Positions 8,259-17,978 of a stretch of 64,000 nucleotides of DNA are shown here, piece by piece; within the stretch, counting starts at the first letter, position 1, and every line of letters begins with the position of its first letter. Both the position numbers and the translations under genes were made by a program. Where the stretch lies: contig CP051546.1 in NCBI GenBank assembly GCA_012837155.1, positions 1,529,075 to 1,593,074 on the forward strand, written 5' to 3'. The notes beneath the pieces were generated by a model. The model searched no databases and was not told the DNA's origin. It saw nothing but the letters and a program-made list of their open reading frames with translations. This stretch comes from Flavobacterium sp. Its GTDB lineage: Bacteria > Bacteroidota > Bacteroidia > Flavobacteriales > Flavobacteriaceae.

Positions 8259-9167
8259 ATGAAAATGGTAAAACCAACACTCGTAATTTTAGCAGCCGGT
8301 ATGGGGAGTCGCTATGGAGGTTTGAAGCAAATGGATGCCTTTACACCAGAGGGTGATACAATTATTGATTTTTCTATTTATGATGCGCTTCAAGCGGGTT
8401 TTGGAAAATTTGTATTTATAATCCGCAAGAGTTTTGAAAAGGAGTTTAAAGAAATTTTTAATAAAAAACTAGAAGGAAAAGCCGAGGTGGATTATGTGTA
8501 TCAAGAGCTAGAAAATGTTCCTGAAAAATACATTAATCCCGAGAGAACAAAACCATGGGGTACAGGTCATGCACTTTTGATGGCTAAAGAGGCTGTTAAA
8601 GAGAACTTCGCTATTATCAATGCGGATGATTTTTACGGGAAGGAAGCTTTTGAGGTAATGGCAAAATCGTTGACAGAAAAAAACAAGGAATCGTATGATT
8701 TTAATACCATGGCTTATTTGTTGAAAAATACAGTATCTGATCATGGATTTGTTTCTAGAGGAGAATGTCAAGTTGATGAAAAGGGATATTTGACAGATGT
8801 TACTGAACGGACTCATATCGAAAAAACAGATGGTAAATTAATGCGAAAAGACGATAGCGGAAAATTTATTCCAATAGATGGAAATATCATTGTGTCGATG
8901 AATTTTTGGGGGTTTACACCAAAATGTTTTGAATTTGGCGAAAAACTATTTGAGGAATTTCTTGAGGAAAATAAAGAAAATATAAAAGCCGAATTTTATA
9001 TTACATCAGTTGTGAATGAAATATTAAAATCTGGAATTGCAACGGTCGAAGTATTAAAATCTGATGCTAAATGGTTTGGCGTTACTTATATAGAAGATAA
9101 AGAAATTGTACAAAAGGCAATAGGAGAGTTAAAAAAACAGAATGTATATCCACGAAATCTTTGGTAA
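8259..9167 (+). CDS. Sugar-1-phosphate nucleotidyltransferase
   Basis: 302-aa protein of the NTP_transferase (GT-A-like) family, which makes NDP-sugars from a sugar 1-phosphate and an NTP. The N-terminal nucleotide-binding signature LAAGMGSRYGGLKQMD (about residues 11-26) is clear, and the acidic metal-site motif AIINADDFYG is present. The next gene, a NahK-like kinase, starts one base after this stop, so the two are co-translated. Kinase plus nucleotidyltransferase suggests a sugar to sugar-1-phosphate to NDP-sugar route. In this locus the sugar may be GlcNAc or GalNAc, which is inference. The divergent LacI regulator and palindrome suggest sugar-dependent control. Confidence 0.8.
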   Translation: MKMVKPTLVILAAGMGSRYGGLKQMDAFTPEGDTIIDFSIYDALQAGFGKFVFIIRKSFEKEFKEIFNKKLEGKAEVDYVYQELENVPEKYINPERTKPWGTGHALLMAKEAVKENFAIINADDFYGKEAFEVMAKSLTEKNKESYDFNTMAYLLKNTVSDHGFVSRGECQVDEKGYLTDVTERTHIEKTDGKLMRKDDSGKFIPIDGNIIVSMNFWGFTPKCFEFGEKLFEEFLEENKENIKAEFYITSVVNEILKSGIATVEVLKSDAKWFGVTYIEDKEIVQKAIGELKKQNVYPRNLW

Positions 9168-9168
9168 G

Positions 9169-10233
9169 ATGTTAGAACAAAAACTAGAATTTATTTTTAA
9201 TAAATTTATACATAAAGGCGAGTTTGATTCGTATAGAGAATTGGCTTCAGGTCATATTAATGACACTTATTTTATAAAAACGAAGAAAAAACCATTTTTC
9301 GTGTTGCAACGCATTAATCACGGTGTTTTTAAAGATGTGCCGGGACTTATCGAAAATAAAGTTGCTGTAAGCCGTCATATTAAAGAAAAATTAAAAGACT
9401 TATCAAAGAAAAAACGAAAGCGACGTGTATTAACTTTTATAAAAACCAATACAGGAGCATCTTATTATAAGGATGAAGAAGGTAATTATTGGAATTTGAT
9501 GTATTTTATTGATGATAGTGTTACTTTTGAAACGGTTAATGATTTAAAAATAGCCTATGAAGGAGGAAGATTGCTAGGAAAGTTTTTAACGCTTACAAGT
9601 GATTTTGATGCGTCAAAATTGATTGAAGTTATTCCGAAGTTTCATGATATGTCATTTCGCTATAAACAGTTTGAAGATGCCTTGAAAATAGCTTCGAAAG
9701 AGCGATTAATCAAGGCAAAAGAGCAGATTGCCTTAGTCGAAAACCTGAAAGAAGAGATGCATATTATTCAAGGTTTAAAAGAATCTGGAGCAATAAAAAT
9801 GCGTGTAACTCATAACGATACTAAAATAGCTAATATTCTTTTTAATACAAAAAACAAAGGACTTTGCGTCATTGATACAGACACAGTCATGCCGGGAATT
9901 GTGCATTATGATTTTGGCGATGCGATACGAACTATTTGTAATACAGCCGCAGAGGATGAAACCAACTTGGATTTAGTAGCATTTAATGCCGAATATTACA
10001 AAGCTTATACTGAAGGATTTCTTAAAAAGATGAGTCCTTTTTTGTCTCCATTAGAATTAAAATACCTTCCTTTGGCTGCAAAAACGATGATATTTATAAT
10101 GGCCTTGCGTTTTTTGACGGATTATCTAAATGGGGATATTTATTATAAAACAAAATATCCAGAACATAATTTTGATCGGGCAAAAAACCAATTCAAATTA
10201 ATTGAAAGTTTTTCAGAAAGAATAGCTGTTTAA
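9169..10233 (+). CDS. NahK-like sugar 1-kinase (APH family)
   Basis: About 354 aa of the aminoglycoside phosphotransferase fold, resembling N-acetylhexosamine 1-kinases. The start at 9169 is preferred because it lies directly after the upstream stop; the ORF could extend to 9142. Kinase motifs are visible: the catalytic loop HNDTKIANILF and the metal-binding stretch VIDTDTVMPGIVHYDFGDAIR. Early residues ASGHINDTYF form the nucleotide-binding turn. It probably phosphorylates a hexosamine at C1 using ATP and feeds the preceding nucleotidyltransferase. A weak hairpin (10280-10307) follows, and then IS copy 2. Other small-molecule kinases share this fold, so the substrate is uncertain. Confidence 0.75.
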   Translation: MLEQKLEFIFNKFIHKGEFDSYRELASGHINDTYFIKTKKKPFFVLQRINHGVFKDVPGLIENKVAVSRHIKEKLKDLSKKKRKRRVLTFIKTNTGASYYKDEEGNYWNLMYFIDDSVTFETVNDLKIAYEGGRLLGKFLTLTSDFDASKLIEVIPKFHDMSFRYKQFEDALKIASKERLIKAKEQIALVENLKEEMHIIQGLKESGAIKMRVTHNDTKIANILFNTKNKGLCVIDTDTVMPGIVHYDFGDAIRTICNTAAEDETNLDLVAFNAEYYKAYTEGFLKKMSPFLSPLELKYLPLAAKTMIFIMALRFLTDYLNGDIYYKTKYPEHNFDRAKNQFKLIESFSERIAV

Positions 10234-10279
10234 GTGAATGAAAAAGTGCTATATTTACTGGATTAGTAGAATTTAAGAA

Positions 10280-10307
10280 AGACTGATTATTCCATCTAAA
10301 TCAGTCT
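10280..10307 (+). terminator. Weak hairpin after the kinase
   Basis: Inverted repeat AGACTGATT / AATCAGTCT with a 10-nt loop, 47 bp after the kinase stop. It has no long T run, so terminator function is only possible. Confidence 0.4.
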
Positions 10308-10375
10308 AAATATCAGTATTTTATAGATAAAAACTTAAACAAAAACATAGAATTTGCCATAATCATTAACTAATT

Positions 10376-11855
10376 AGTCAATCCTTAAATATGACACAAC
10401 AGATTGATTGTTAATAACTTGTATATAAAAACAACTTAAAAACACTAAGTTGAATTGCCAAAAAGTGTATATTTAGGTATAAAAAAGTGGCAATATGTTA
10501 GGTAAAATAAAACCGAATTTTCAGCAAAATTTATTTCAGACTAGGCTGACAGATCTTATAAACCTTGAGCATCCTTTGGTAAAACTCGCAGGGGAGCTTG
10601 ATTGGTCAAAAATGGAGTTTGAGTTCCAAAACCTATATTCAGAGCAAGGAAGACCCTCTATTCCGATTAGAAAAATAGCAGGTTTACTGCTGTTAAAAGA
10701 GATGTTTAAAGAGAGTGATGAATCTGTAGTTGAACGTTGGATAGAAAACCCTTATTGGCAATATTTTACAGGAGAATATTTTTTTCAAAACAAGCAACCT
10801 TTTGACCCGAGTGAGTTTGTTCATTTTAGAAAGAGACTGAAAGAGAAAGGATTAGAATTTATTTTAAGTCAAACAGTAGCCTTGCATCCAGAGGCGAAAA
10901 ATGAAAAGGAAGTTCAGATTGACACCACTGTTCAAGAAAAAAATATTACTTTTCCAACCGATGCCAAATTAGCTAAAAAGGTAATTGACAATTGTACAAA
11001 AATAGCTGAAAAAGAAGGAGTTAAACAAAGACAAACTTATAAAAGGGTAGCCAAACAACATCTTCGGGATGCTTATTTTGGACATCATCCCAAACGAAAA
11101 AAGAAAGCTATAATGGCGCGAAAAAAGTTGCGAACCATTGGTAAGCGAGTCGTTCGAGAATTGGAACGCAAGTTGCCTGAAGAAATTTTAAAACAATACG
11201 AAACAGAATTTAGCAATTACAAAAAGTACTCACTCAGGAAAGAAACAGCAAGGAAAAAATATACAGTTTACACGAACCTCAAACAGCCTGTATAGCAAAA
11301 GGGAAAGCTCATAAAGCGTATGAATTTGGAACAAAAGTAGCGGTAACAAGAGGTCGAAAAACAGGAGTCATTACCTCAATAAAACGATTTTCAGGCAATC
11401 CTCACGATAGCAAAACCTTAGAAGAATCATTAGCACAAAGCCAGCGAGTTAGAGAGCAAATTGGAGGTACAAGACCAACAATAGCAAGTACAGACAGAGG
11501 ATTTAGAGGTGTCACACAAGTTGAAAATACACAAATAGTAATCCCAAAAAACACAAAAGAAAAATCAAGATACAAACAAGACGTTGCCCGAAAAAGATTT
11601 AGAGCCAGAGCGGCAATAGAACCAACAATATCCCATTTAAAAAGAAACCACGCTTTAGGATTAAATTTCCTCAAAGGCGTGGCTGGAGATATTAATAATG
11701 CACTTTTAGCAGGTATTGGTTACAATCTAAAAATGAGGTTTAACCATATCAAAGCACAATTTATTCTTTGTCTCGAATTTTTAATGCATATTTTTGCAAA
11801 TGTGTTTTTGATAAAAAATCTAAAAACTCAAAAAGTGAGTTTTTAAGGAATGACT
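10376..11855 (+). mobile_element. IS5-superfamily element, copy 2 (frameshifted)
   Basis: 1480-bp copy bounded by the imperfect inverted repeats AGTCAATCCTTAAAT (left) and TTTTAAGGAATGACT (right), matching at 13 of 15 positions. It is flanked by the 4-bp direct repeat AATT (10372-10375 and 11856-11859). It is one base shorter than intact copy 3 because an A6 run is A5 here (about 11221-11226), which breaks the transposase. It sits between the kinase and the MFS gene, and its right end is only 38 bp upstream of the MFS start codon. Confidence 0.95.
10495..11846 (+). pseudogene. IS5-superfamily transposase, frameshifted
   Basis: Identical in protein sequence to copy 3 through residue 243 (NYKK), then out of frame because one A is missing from the run in AATTACAAAAAGTACTC; a short alternative tail ends at 11295. 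The remaining codons resume in another frame to 11846 and still encode the second Asp and the Glu of the DDE triad. If the missing A is a sequencing error this copy is intact; if real, it is dead unless rescued by slippage. Confidence 0.9.
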
Positions 11856-11893
11856 AATTAACAAATAAATATAATTTAAAAACCGCAACAAAT

Positions 11894-13213
11894 ATGGAGA
11901 ATAGTGTTGAATCAAAAAGTAATTTAGTTCCGATAATAATTATTGCAAGTTTGTTTTTTATATTTGGGTTTGTTACCTGGATTAATGGAGCGCTTATTCC
12001 ATTTATGAAAACTATTAACGAATTGACCGATGCGCAATCTTACTTGGTGGCGTCTGCCTCGTATATTTCTTTTGTAGTAATGGCATTGCCTGCCTCGTAT
12101 ATTTTAAACAAGATAGGATATAGAAAGGGAATGTCTTTAGGATTAATCATAATGGCAATTGGAGCCTTAGTGTTTATTCCAGCGGCCGAAGCAAGAACGT
12201 ATTGGGTGTTTTTAGCAGGTATTTTTATTCAAGGAATAGGAATGACTTTGTTGCAAACAGCAGCCAATCCCTACATTACTATTTTAGGGCCAATTGAAAG
12301 TGGGGCAAAGCGGATTGCTATTATGGGAATAGCCAATAAAACAGCAGGAGCTCTAGGATCTTTGATTTTTGGAGCCTTATTATTATCTGGAATAGATGAA
12401 GTCAAAGCAAAGTTAGGAAGTGCTACTGCAGCCGAAAAATCGGTTTTATTGAATACTATGGCCGATAGTGTTTTTATGCCTTATTTGATTATGGCCACGG
12501 TATTATTGCTTTTAGGATTGTTAATTAGAAAAGCACCATTGCCTCATGTAGAAGCAGCCGAAGCAGAAGAAGTAAAAGAAGGTGCTGTGACAAAAACTAG
12601 CATTTTTCAATTCCCGCATTTGTGGTTGGGCGTATTAACGCTGTTTGTTTATGTTGGAGCAGAGGTTATAGCGGGAGATACGATTATTGCTTATGGTATT
12701 TCGTTAGGTTTTCCAGCAGCCGATGCTAAATTTTTTACAACCTTAACTTTGCTGGCCATGGTTTGCACTTATGCTATGGGAGTTTTTTTAATTCCTAAAT
12801 ATATAAAACAGGGAACTGCACTTAAAATTAGTGCAGTATTAGGAATCATTTTTAGTGTATGTATATTAGTAACCTCAGGCTTTACTTCTATTTTGTTTGT
12901 AGCCTCATTAGGTATTGCCAATGCATTGGTTTGGCCAGCAATATGGCCTTTAACATTAGAAGGTTTGGGGAAATTCACTAAAACGGCATCAGCTTTATTG
13001 ATTATGGCAATCTCAGGAGGAGCAGTTATTCCGCCTTTATACGGTAGAATGGTCGATGCTAATAAACACGAGCTTATGGCTAGTGGTATAAGAGAATCCG
13101 AAGCCTTGGCAACAGCAGCAACAAGTAGCTATTGGATTTTAATTCCATGTTATGCGATGATTTTGTTTTTTGCTGTCAAAGGGCATAATTATAAAAGTTG
13201 GTCAAGAAAATAG
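11894..13213 (+). CDS. Sugar MFS permease, FucP/NagP-like
   Basis: 439-aa major facilitator protein with about 12 hydrophobic segments, of the FucP/GluP-type sugar:H+ symporter family. Family-like stretches include the first helix IIIASLFFIFGFVTWINGAL and the helix-4 region GMTLLQTAANPYITILGP. In Bacteroidetes such genes near nagB usually import N-acetylglucosamine (NagP) or fucose; both sugars are released by enzymes in this locus. It is followed after 46 bp by the nagB fusion, probably in one transcript. IS copy 2 ends 38 bp upstream, so the native promoter has probably been separated from the gene. Confidence 0.88.
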   Translation: MENSVESKSNLVPIIIIASLFFIFGFVTWINGALIPFMKTINELTDAQSYLVASASYISFVVMALPASYILNKIGYRKGMSLGLIIMAIGALVFIPAAEARTYWVFLAGIFIQGIGMTLLQTAANPYITILGPIESGAKRIAIMGIANKTAGALGSLIFGALLLSGIDEVKAKLGSATAAEKSVLLNTMADSVFMPYLIMATVLLLLGLLIRKAPLPHVEAAEAEEVKEGAVTKTSIFQFPHLWLGVLTLFVYVGAEVIAGDTIIAYGISLGFPAADAKFFTTLTLLAMVCTYAMGVFLIPKYIKQGTALKISAVLGIIFSVCILVTSGFTSILFVASLGIANALVWPAIWPLTLEGLGKFTKTASALLIMAISGGAVIPPLYGRMVDANKHELMASGIRESEALATAATSSYWILIPCYAMILFFAVKGHNYKSWSRK

Positions 13214-13259
13214 CGCGTTAAATAATTAAGTATAGTATAAAAACAATAAAAGTAATAAC

Positions 13260-15188
13260 ATGTTAAGTAGTAGTATAGACAAAGCCACAGGTTTTGAAAA
13301 AAGGTTCGAAAATATAGGAACTGTAGTTTATGAGAATTCAGTAGAAGCATCCAAAGCAGTCGCCAAAGAAATTGCAGATCTTATACGAGTTAAGCAAGCT
13401 CAAAAGCAGTCTTGTATATTGGGATTGGCAACAGGTTCTACTCCAAAAGGATTGTATTCAGAATTAGTTCGTTTGCACAAAGAGGAAGGCTTGAGTTTTA
13501 AAAATGTAGTATCATTTAACTTAGATGAATATTACCCTATGGCCCAGGATTCTATAAATAGCTATGTGCGTTTTATGAACGAATTATTGTTTAATCAAGT
13601 CGATATTTTACCAGAAAACATTCATATTCCTGACGGAACATTGTCAAAAGAAGATATAGCAAATTATTGTGCTGCTTATGAAGCAAAGATAGAAGCTTTG
13701 GGAGGAATAGATTTGCAAATACTAGGTATTGGAGGCAATGGTCATATAGGATTTAATGAATCAGGGTCATTACAAAACTCTAAAACACGATTAGTAGCTT
13801 TAGATCATATTACCAGAGTGGCCGCAAGTAGTGATTTTTCCGGCTTGGATAACACGCCTAGAACAGCGATTACATTAGGTGTTAAAAAGATTATGGAAGC
13901 CAAAAGGGTTATTCTTATGGCGTGGGGCGAAGGGAAAGCAAGTATTATAAAAGCGTCAACAGAAGGACCAGTAACGAATTTAGTTCCTGCATCCTTTTTG
14001 CAAGAACATAAAAACGCCACCTTTGTTTTAGATAAAGAATCGGCCTCTAAACTAACCCGAATCAATACCCCTTGGTTAGTCGAAAAAATTGTTTGGACAG
14101 ATAAACTTATACGAAAAGCAACTTTAGGACTGGCTCTTCATTTAAAGAAACCAATTTTAATGTTGACTGATGCGGATTATATAGAAAATGGAATGAGCGA
14201 TTTATTAGCCGATTCAGGACCCGCTTATGATATTAATATTAAAATATTCAATAAATTACAAAATACAATTACAGGATGGCCAGGAGGAAAGCCTAATGCC
14301 GACGATAGCAAGCGACCAGAGAGAGCAGAGCCTGCAAAAAAACGCGTTCTTATTTTTAGTCCACATCCAGATGATGATATTATTAGCATGGGAGGTACAT
14401 TTAAGCGATTGCATGAACAAGGGCACGAAGTACACGTTGGCTATCAAACATCAGGAAACATTGCTGTAGCCGATGATGAAGCCTTGCGATTTGCAAGTTT
14501 TGTATGTGATTATAATGATAAATTTGGCATCAAAAGCCTTGAGGCAGAAAATATTTATAAAAAAGCCTTAGCCTTCCTTAAAAATAAAAAAGCAAGCGAG
14601 GTTGACATAGCCGAAGTTAGATATATTAAGGGATTGATACGAAAAGGAGAGGCGAGATCAACAAGCTATTATGTTGGTATTCCAGATGAGCAAATTCACT
14701 TTATGGAACTTCCGTTTTACGAAACAGGGACTATTGAGAAAAACCCAATAGGAGAAGAGGATATTAAAATCACAATGGATCTTATAGAAAAAATAAAGCC
14801 TCATCAAATTTATGCTGCAGGAGATTTAGCTGATCCACATGGTACCCATAAGGTGTGTCTAGATGCTATTTTCGAAGCTGTAAAACGCTTAAAGCCTAAA
14901 GAATTTATGAACGATTGCTGGGTTTGGTTGTATAGAGGAGCTTGGCAAGAATGGGGAATTGATGAAATTGAAATGGCGGTGCCAATGGGACCTGATCAAG
15001 TGTTAGAGAAACGAAAAGGAATATTTAAACATCAATCACAAAAAGATGGCGTCGTGTTTCAAGGAGCTGATAGCAGAGAGTTTTGGCAAAGAGCCGAAGA
15101 TAGAAATAAAGAAACAGCCGATTTGTATCATGAATTAGGATTGTCGCATTATGCAGCGATGGAAGCGTTTGTAAGATGGGAATATTAA
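13260..15188 (+). CDS. nagB: Glucosamine-6-phosphate deaminase fused to a LmbE/PIG-L-like domain
   Basis: 642-aa two-domain protein. Residues about 20-265 are GlcN-6-P deaminase (NagB), converting glucosamine-6-P to fructose-6-P and ammonia, with LATGSTPKGLY (56-66), the catalytic Asp in NLDEYYP (88-93) and GIGGNGHIGFNE (156-167). Residues about 345-642 form a LmbE/PIG-L-type metal-dependent deacetylase domain with the zinc motif HPDDD (369-373) and a second His motif in DPHGTHK. This long NagB architecture is known in Bacteroidetes. The second domain might deacetylate GlcNAc-6-P or a related substrate, which would explain the absence of a nagA in the window; that is inference. It lies between the MFS permease and the GH2 enzyme. 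Confidence 0.92.
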   Translation: MLSSSIDKATGFEKRFENIGTVVYENSVEASKAVAKEIADLIRVKQAQKQSCILGLATGSTPKGLYSELVRLHKEEGLSFKNVVSFNLDEYYPMAQDSINSYVRFMNELLFNQVDILPENIHIPDGTLSKEDIANYCAAYEAKIEALGGIDLQILGIGGNGHIGFNESGSLQNSKTRLVALDHITRVAASSDFSGLDNTPRTAITLGVKKIMEAKRVILMAWGEGKASIIKASTEGPVTNLVPASFLQEHKNATFVLDKESASKLTRINTPWLVEKIVWTDKLIRKATLGLALHLKKPILMLTDADYIENGMSDLLADSGPAYDINIKIFNKLQNTITGWPGGKPNADDSKRPERAEPAKKRVLIFSPHPDDDIISMGGTFKRLHEQGHEVHVGYQTSGNIAVADDEALRFASFVCDYNDKFGIKSLEAENIYKKALAFLKNKKASEVDIAEVRYIKGLIRKGEARSTSYYVGIPDEQIHFMELPFYETGTIEKNPIGEEDIKITMDLIEKIKPHQIYAAGDLADPHGTHKVCLDAIFEAVKRLKPKEFMNDCWVWLYRGAWQEWGIDEIEMAVPMGPDQVLEKRKGIFKHQSQKDGVVFQGADSREFWQRAEDRNKETADLYHELGLSHYAAMEAFVRWEY

Positions 15189-15291
15189 AAAAAAAATATT
15201 TATAAAATTTCCAAAGTTTTAGTTATTATTGTAGCAACAAATTAGTAATACACTAAATGATTTTTAATAACTCTTAACTTTGAAGGATAAA

Positions 15292-17842
15292 ATGCAATCG
15301 ACTAAATCAAATTTTTCTGTTCATGTAATTGTCATTTTTGCGATAAACATAATGATGATTACACCATTATTTTCGCAAAACAAACCCATCGTAAGAATGG
15401 GGTCAGTAAACACACATTCGTTTGACGAGGGCTGGTTGTTTTCTCGCTATGGATTTCAACCCGATGGCACACGAACAGAAGAGCCTAAGGATTTAGAATC
15501 ACTTGGGTTAGATGATAGCACTTGGCAACAATTAAATCTGCCACATGATTGGGCTATTGATGGGCCATTTCGTAGTGAACTAACGGGAGAAACAGGCAAA
15601 TTACCATGGAAAGGAATTGGTTGGTATCGCAAACATTTTATTGTTCCGGTAGCTGATGCAGGAAAGCAAATTTTTGTTGATTTTGATGGCGCCATGGCGT
15701 ATGCTAAAATTTGGCTCAACGGAAAATATGTGGGGACATGGCCTTATGGTTATAATTCTTTCCGAATGGATTTAACACCATATATCAAACCTGGGCAGAA
15801 AAATACTTTGGCTGTTCGTTTAGATACTGAAAATTGGGATTCTCGTTGGTATCCTGGAGGAGGGATTTATCGCCATGTATGGCTGGTAAAAACTAGTCCA
15901 GTACACGTGGGACATTGGGGAACTTATGTTACAACTCCAAAAATATCAGATAAAAGTGCCTTGGTAAAATTGGCGGTTACCGTTGATAATGCAAGCAGTC
16001 AAAAAGTCAAAGCTACGGTACGTACTACTTTGTTTGAATTGGATGCAAATAACAAATTCAAGTTGAAAGTAGCAACTACAAAAGAATCCTTAGTTGAGGT
16101 TAATTCAGGTGTTAGTGTTGTAACAACTTCAGAAGCTACAATTAGTACCCCGAAGCGTTGGGATGTTAAAAGTCCAAATCGTTATGTAGCACAAACGAGC
16201 ATTAGTATTGATGGAAAAATTGTGGATAGTTACAATACGCCTTTTGGAATCCGTACTATTGAGTTTTCGGCAAAAAAGGGATTTTTGTTGAATGGCAAAA
16301 AAGTTCAAATTAAAGGAACTTGTAATCATCATGATTTAGGGGCACTTGGTGCGGCCATCAATGCTAGTGCATTGAAAAGACAGCTGAAAATGTTGCAAGA
16401 AATGGGATGTAATTCTTTGCGGACTTCACATAATCCACCTGCTCCAGAGTTATTAGAGTTAGCCGATAAAATGGGTTTCTTAGTTTGGGATGAGGCTTTT
16501 GATACTTGGAAAATAGGGAAGAAAAAAAATGACTATAATATAATTTTTGATGAATGGCATGCGAAGGATTTGAAAGCATTGGTTCATAGAGATCGCAATC
16601 ATCCTTCAGTATTTATTTGGTCTGTTGGTAATGAAGTACCAGATCAGCAAAATGTGCCATTGACAAAGGAATTGGCAGAGATTGTTCGTAGAGAAGACCC
16701 AACAAGACCCGTTTCTAATGGTTATAACGATCCAGACAATAGTCGTAACGTAGGTTCTCCTGTGGCGATGGATGTTATGGGAGTGAATTATTTTTTCAAT
16801 CAACAACCTAAATGGGATGCGGATCCTCGTTATGCAAATATGCCTACTTTAGGAAGTGAAACCTCTTCTTGTGTAAGCTCACGCGGGGAATACTTTTTTG
16901 GTAAAGAATATCAAAACTGGCAAATATCATCTTATGATTATGCTCATCCAGATTGGGGCTGTACGCCAGACGAACAATTTCGTACGAATGCTAAATTTCC
17001 GCATTTATTAGGGGAATATGTTTGGACTGGTTTTGATTATTTAGGAGAGCCTACTCCGTATAATTCGGATGAGACTAATTTGCTTAATTTTCGATCTGAC
17101 CCTTCTAAAAAAGCGGAGTTAGAAAAAAAATTGGAAGAACTTAAAAAATCCAATCCACCATCCAGAAGCAGTTATTTTGGGATTATAGATTTAGCTGGAT
17201 TTAAAAAAGATCGTTTTTATAGTTATCAATCGAATTGGAAGCCGGAAATGCCAGTAGCTCATATTTTTCCGCATTGGAATTGGAGCGAAAGAATAGGATT
17301 GGTAACTCCAGTACATGTGTATACTTCAGGCGATGAAGGCGAATTGTTTTTGAACGGAAAAAGTTTGGGAAGAAAAAAAAATGACTGCTGGTAAGGATTT
17401 CCGTTTGGTTTGGGATGATGTTATATATACACCTGGAACATTGAAGGTAATTTGTTATAAAAACGGAAAGCAATGGGCTACGGATGAAGTTAAAACAACT
17501 GAAGAAGCAGCGAAATTGTCTCTTTCAGTAGATCGTTCTGTAATCTTGGCAGATGGAAGTGATTTGGCTTTTGTTACCGTACAAGTGAGTGATAAAGAGG
17601 GTTTGATAGTTCCGAGAACAAATCCATTGATTAAATTTTCTGTATTAGGAGCTGGAGAAATTGTAGCGACCGACAACGGGGATGCTACTAGTTTTGTGCC
17701 TTTTCAAAGTCACGAACGTCAAGCGTTTAATGGATTGGTCTTGGTTATTGTAAAAGCTAAAAAAGGACAAAAAGGTTCGTTTACGGTTAAAGCGGAAAGT
17801 GAAGGATTAACTTCAGGACAGGTGGCTGTGAAAGTGGAATAA
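15292..17842 (+). CDS. GH2 beta-galactosidase-like enzyme, frameshifted
   Basis: Secreted GH2 enzyme of about 850 aa once the frame is restored. The start at ATG 15292 is preferred over an upstream TTG at 15280; a signal peptide follows (to about residue 27). The N-terminal jelly-roll shows LPHDWAIDGPF. The acid/base Glu448 lies in WSVGNEVPDQ and the nucleophile Glu523 in TLGSETSS. The C-terminal part carries Ig-like domains. The frame breaks at an A9 run at about 17382-17390: A8 would join NGKSLGRKK directly to MTAGKDFRLVWDD. The product likely removes terminal beta-galactose from glycans. The break is either an assembly error, slippage in the A tract, or real inactivation. Confidence 0.85.
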
Positions 17843-17978
17843 TTTATAATAAGAGAGAAGATAGTATTTGTAATCTTTGCTTAATATATAATGTATTGTG
17901 AACCTCTATTTTAATCTTTTTTGAAGACAATAAATGATTAAATAAAGATAAGATTAGACTACTATTTTAAAAATAGAT

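Noticed and set aside
11221-11226. Programmed frameshift in the transposase of IS copy 2
   Set aside because: Intact copy 3 makes the whole protein in one frame, so the element does not need frameshifting; a one-base loss is simpler.
15275-15282. TAACTTTG as a -7 promoter element for the GH2 gene
   Set aside because: It matches the consensus but would start transcription within a few bases of the ATG, and no -33 element is at the right distance.
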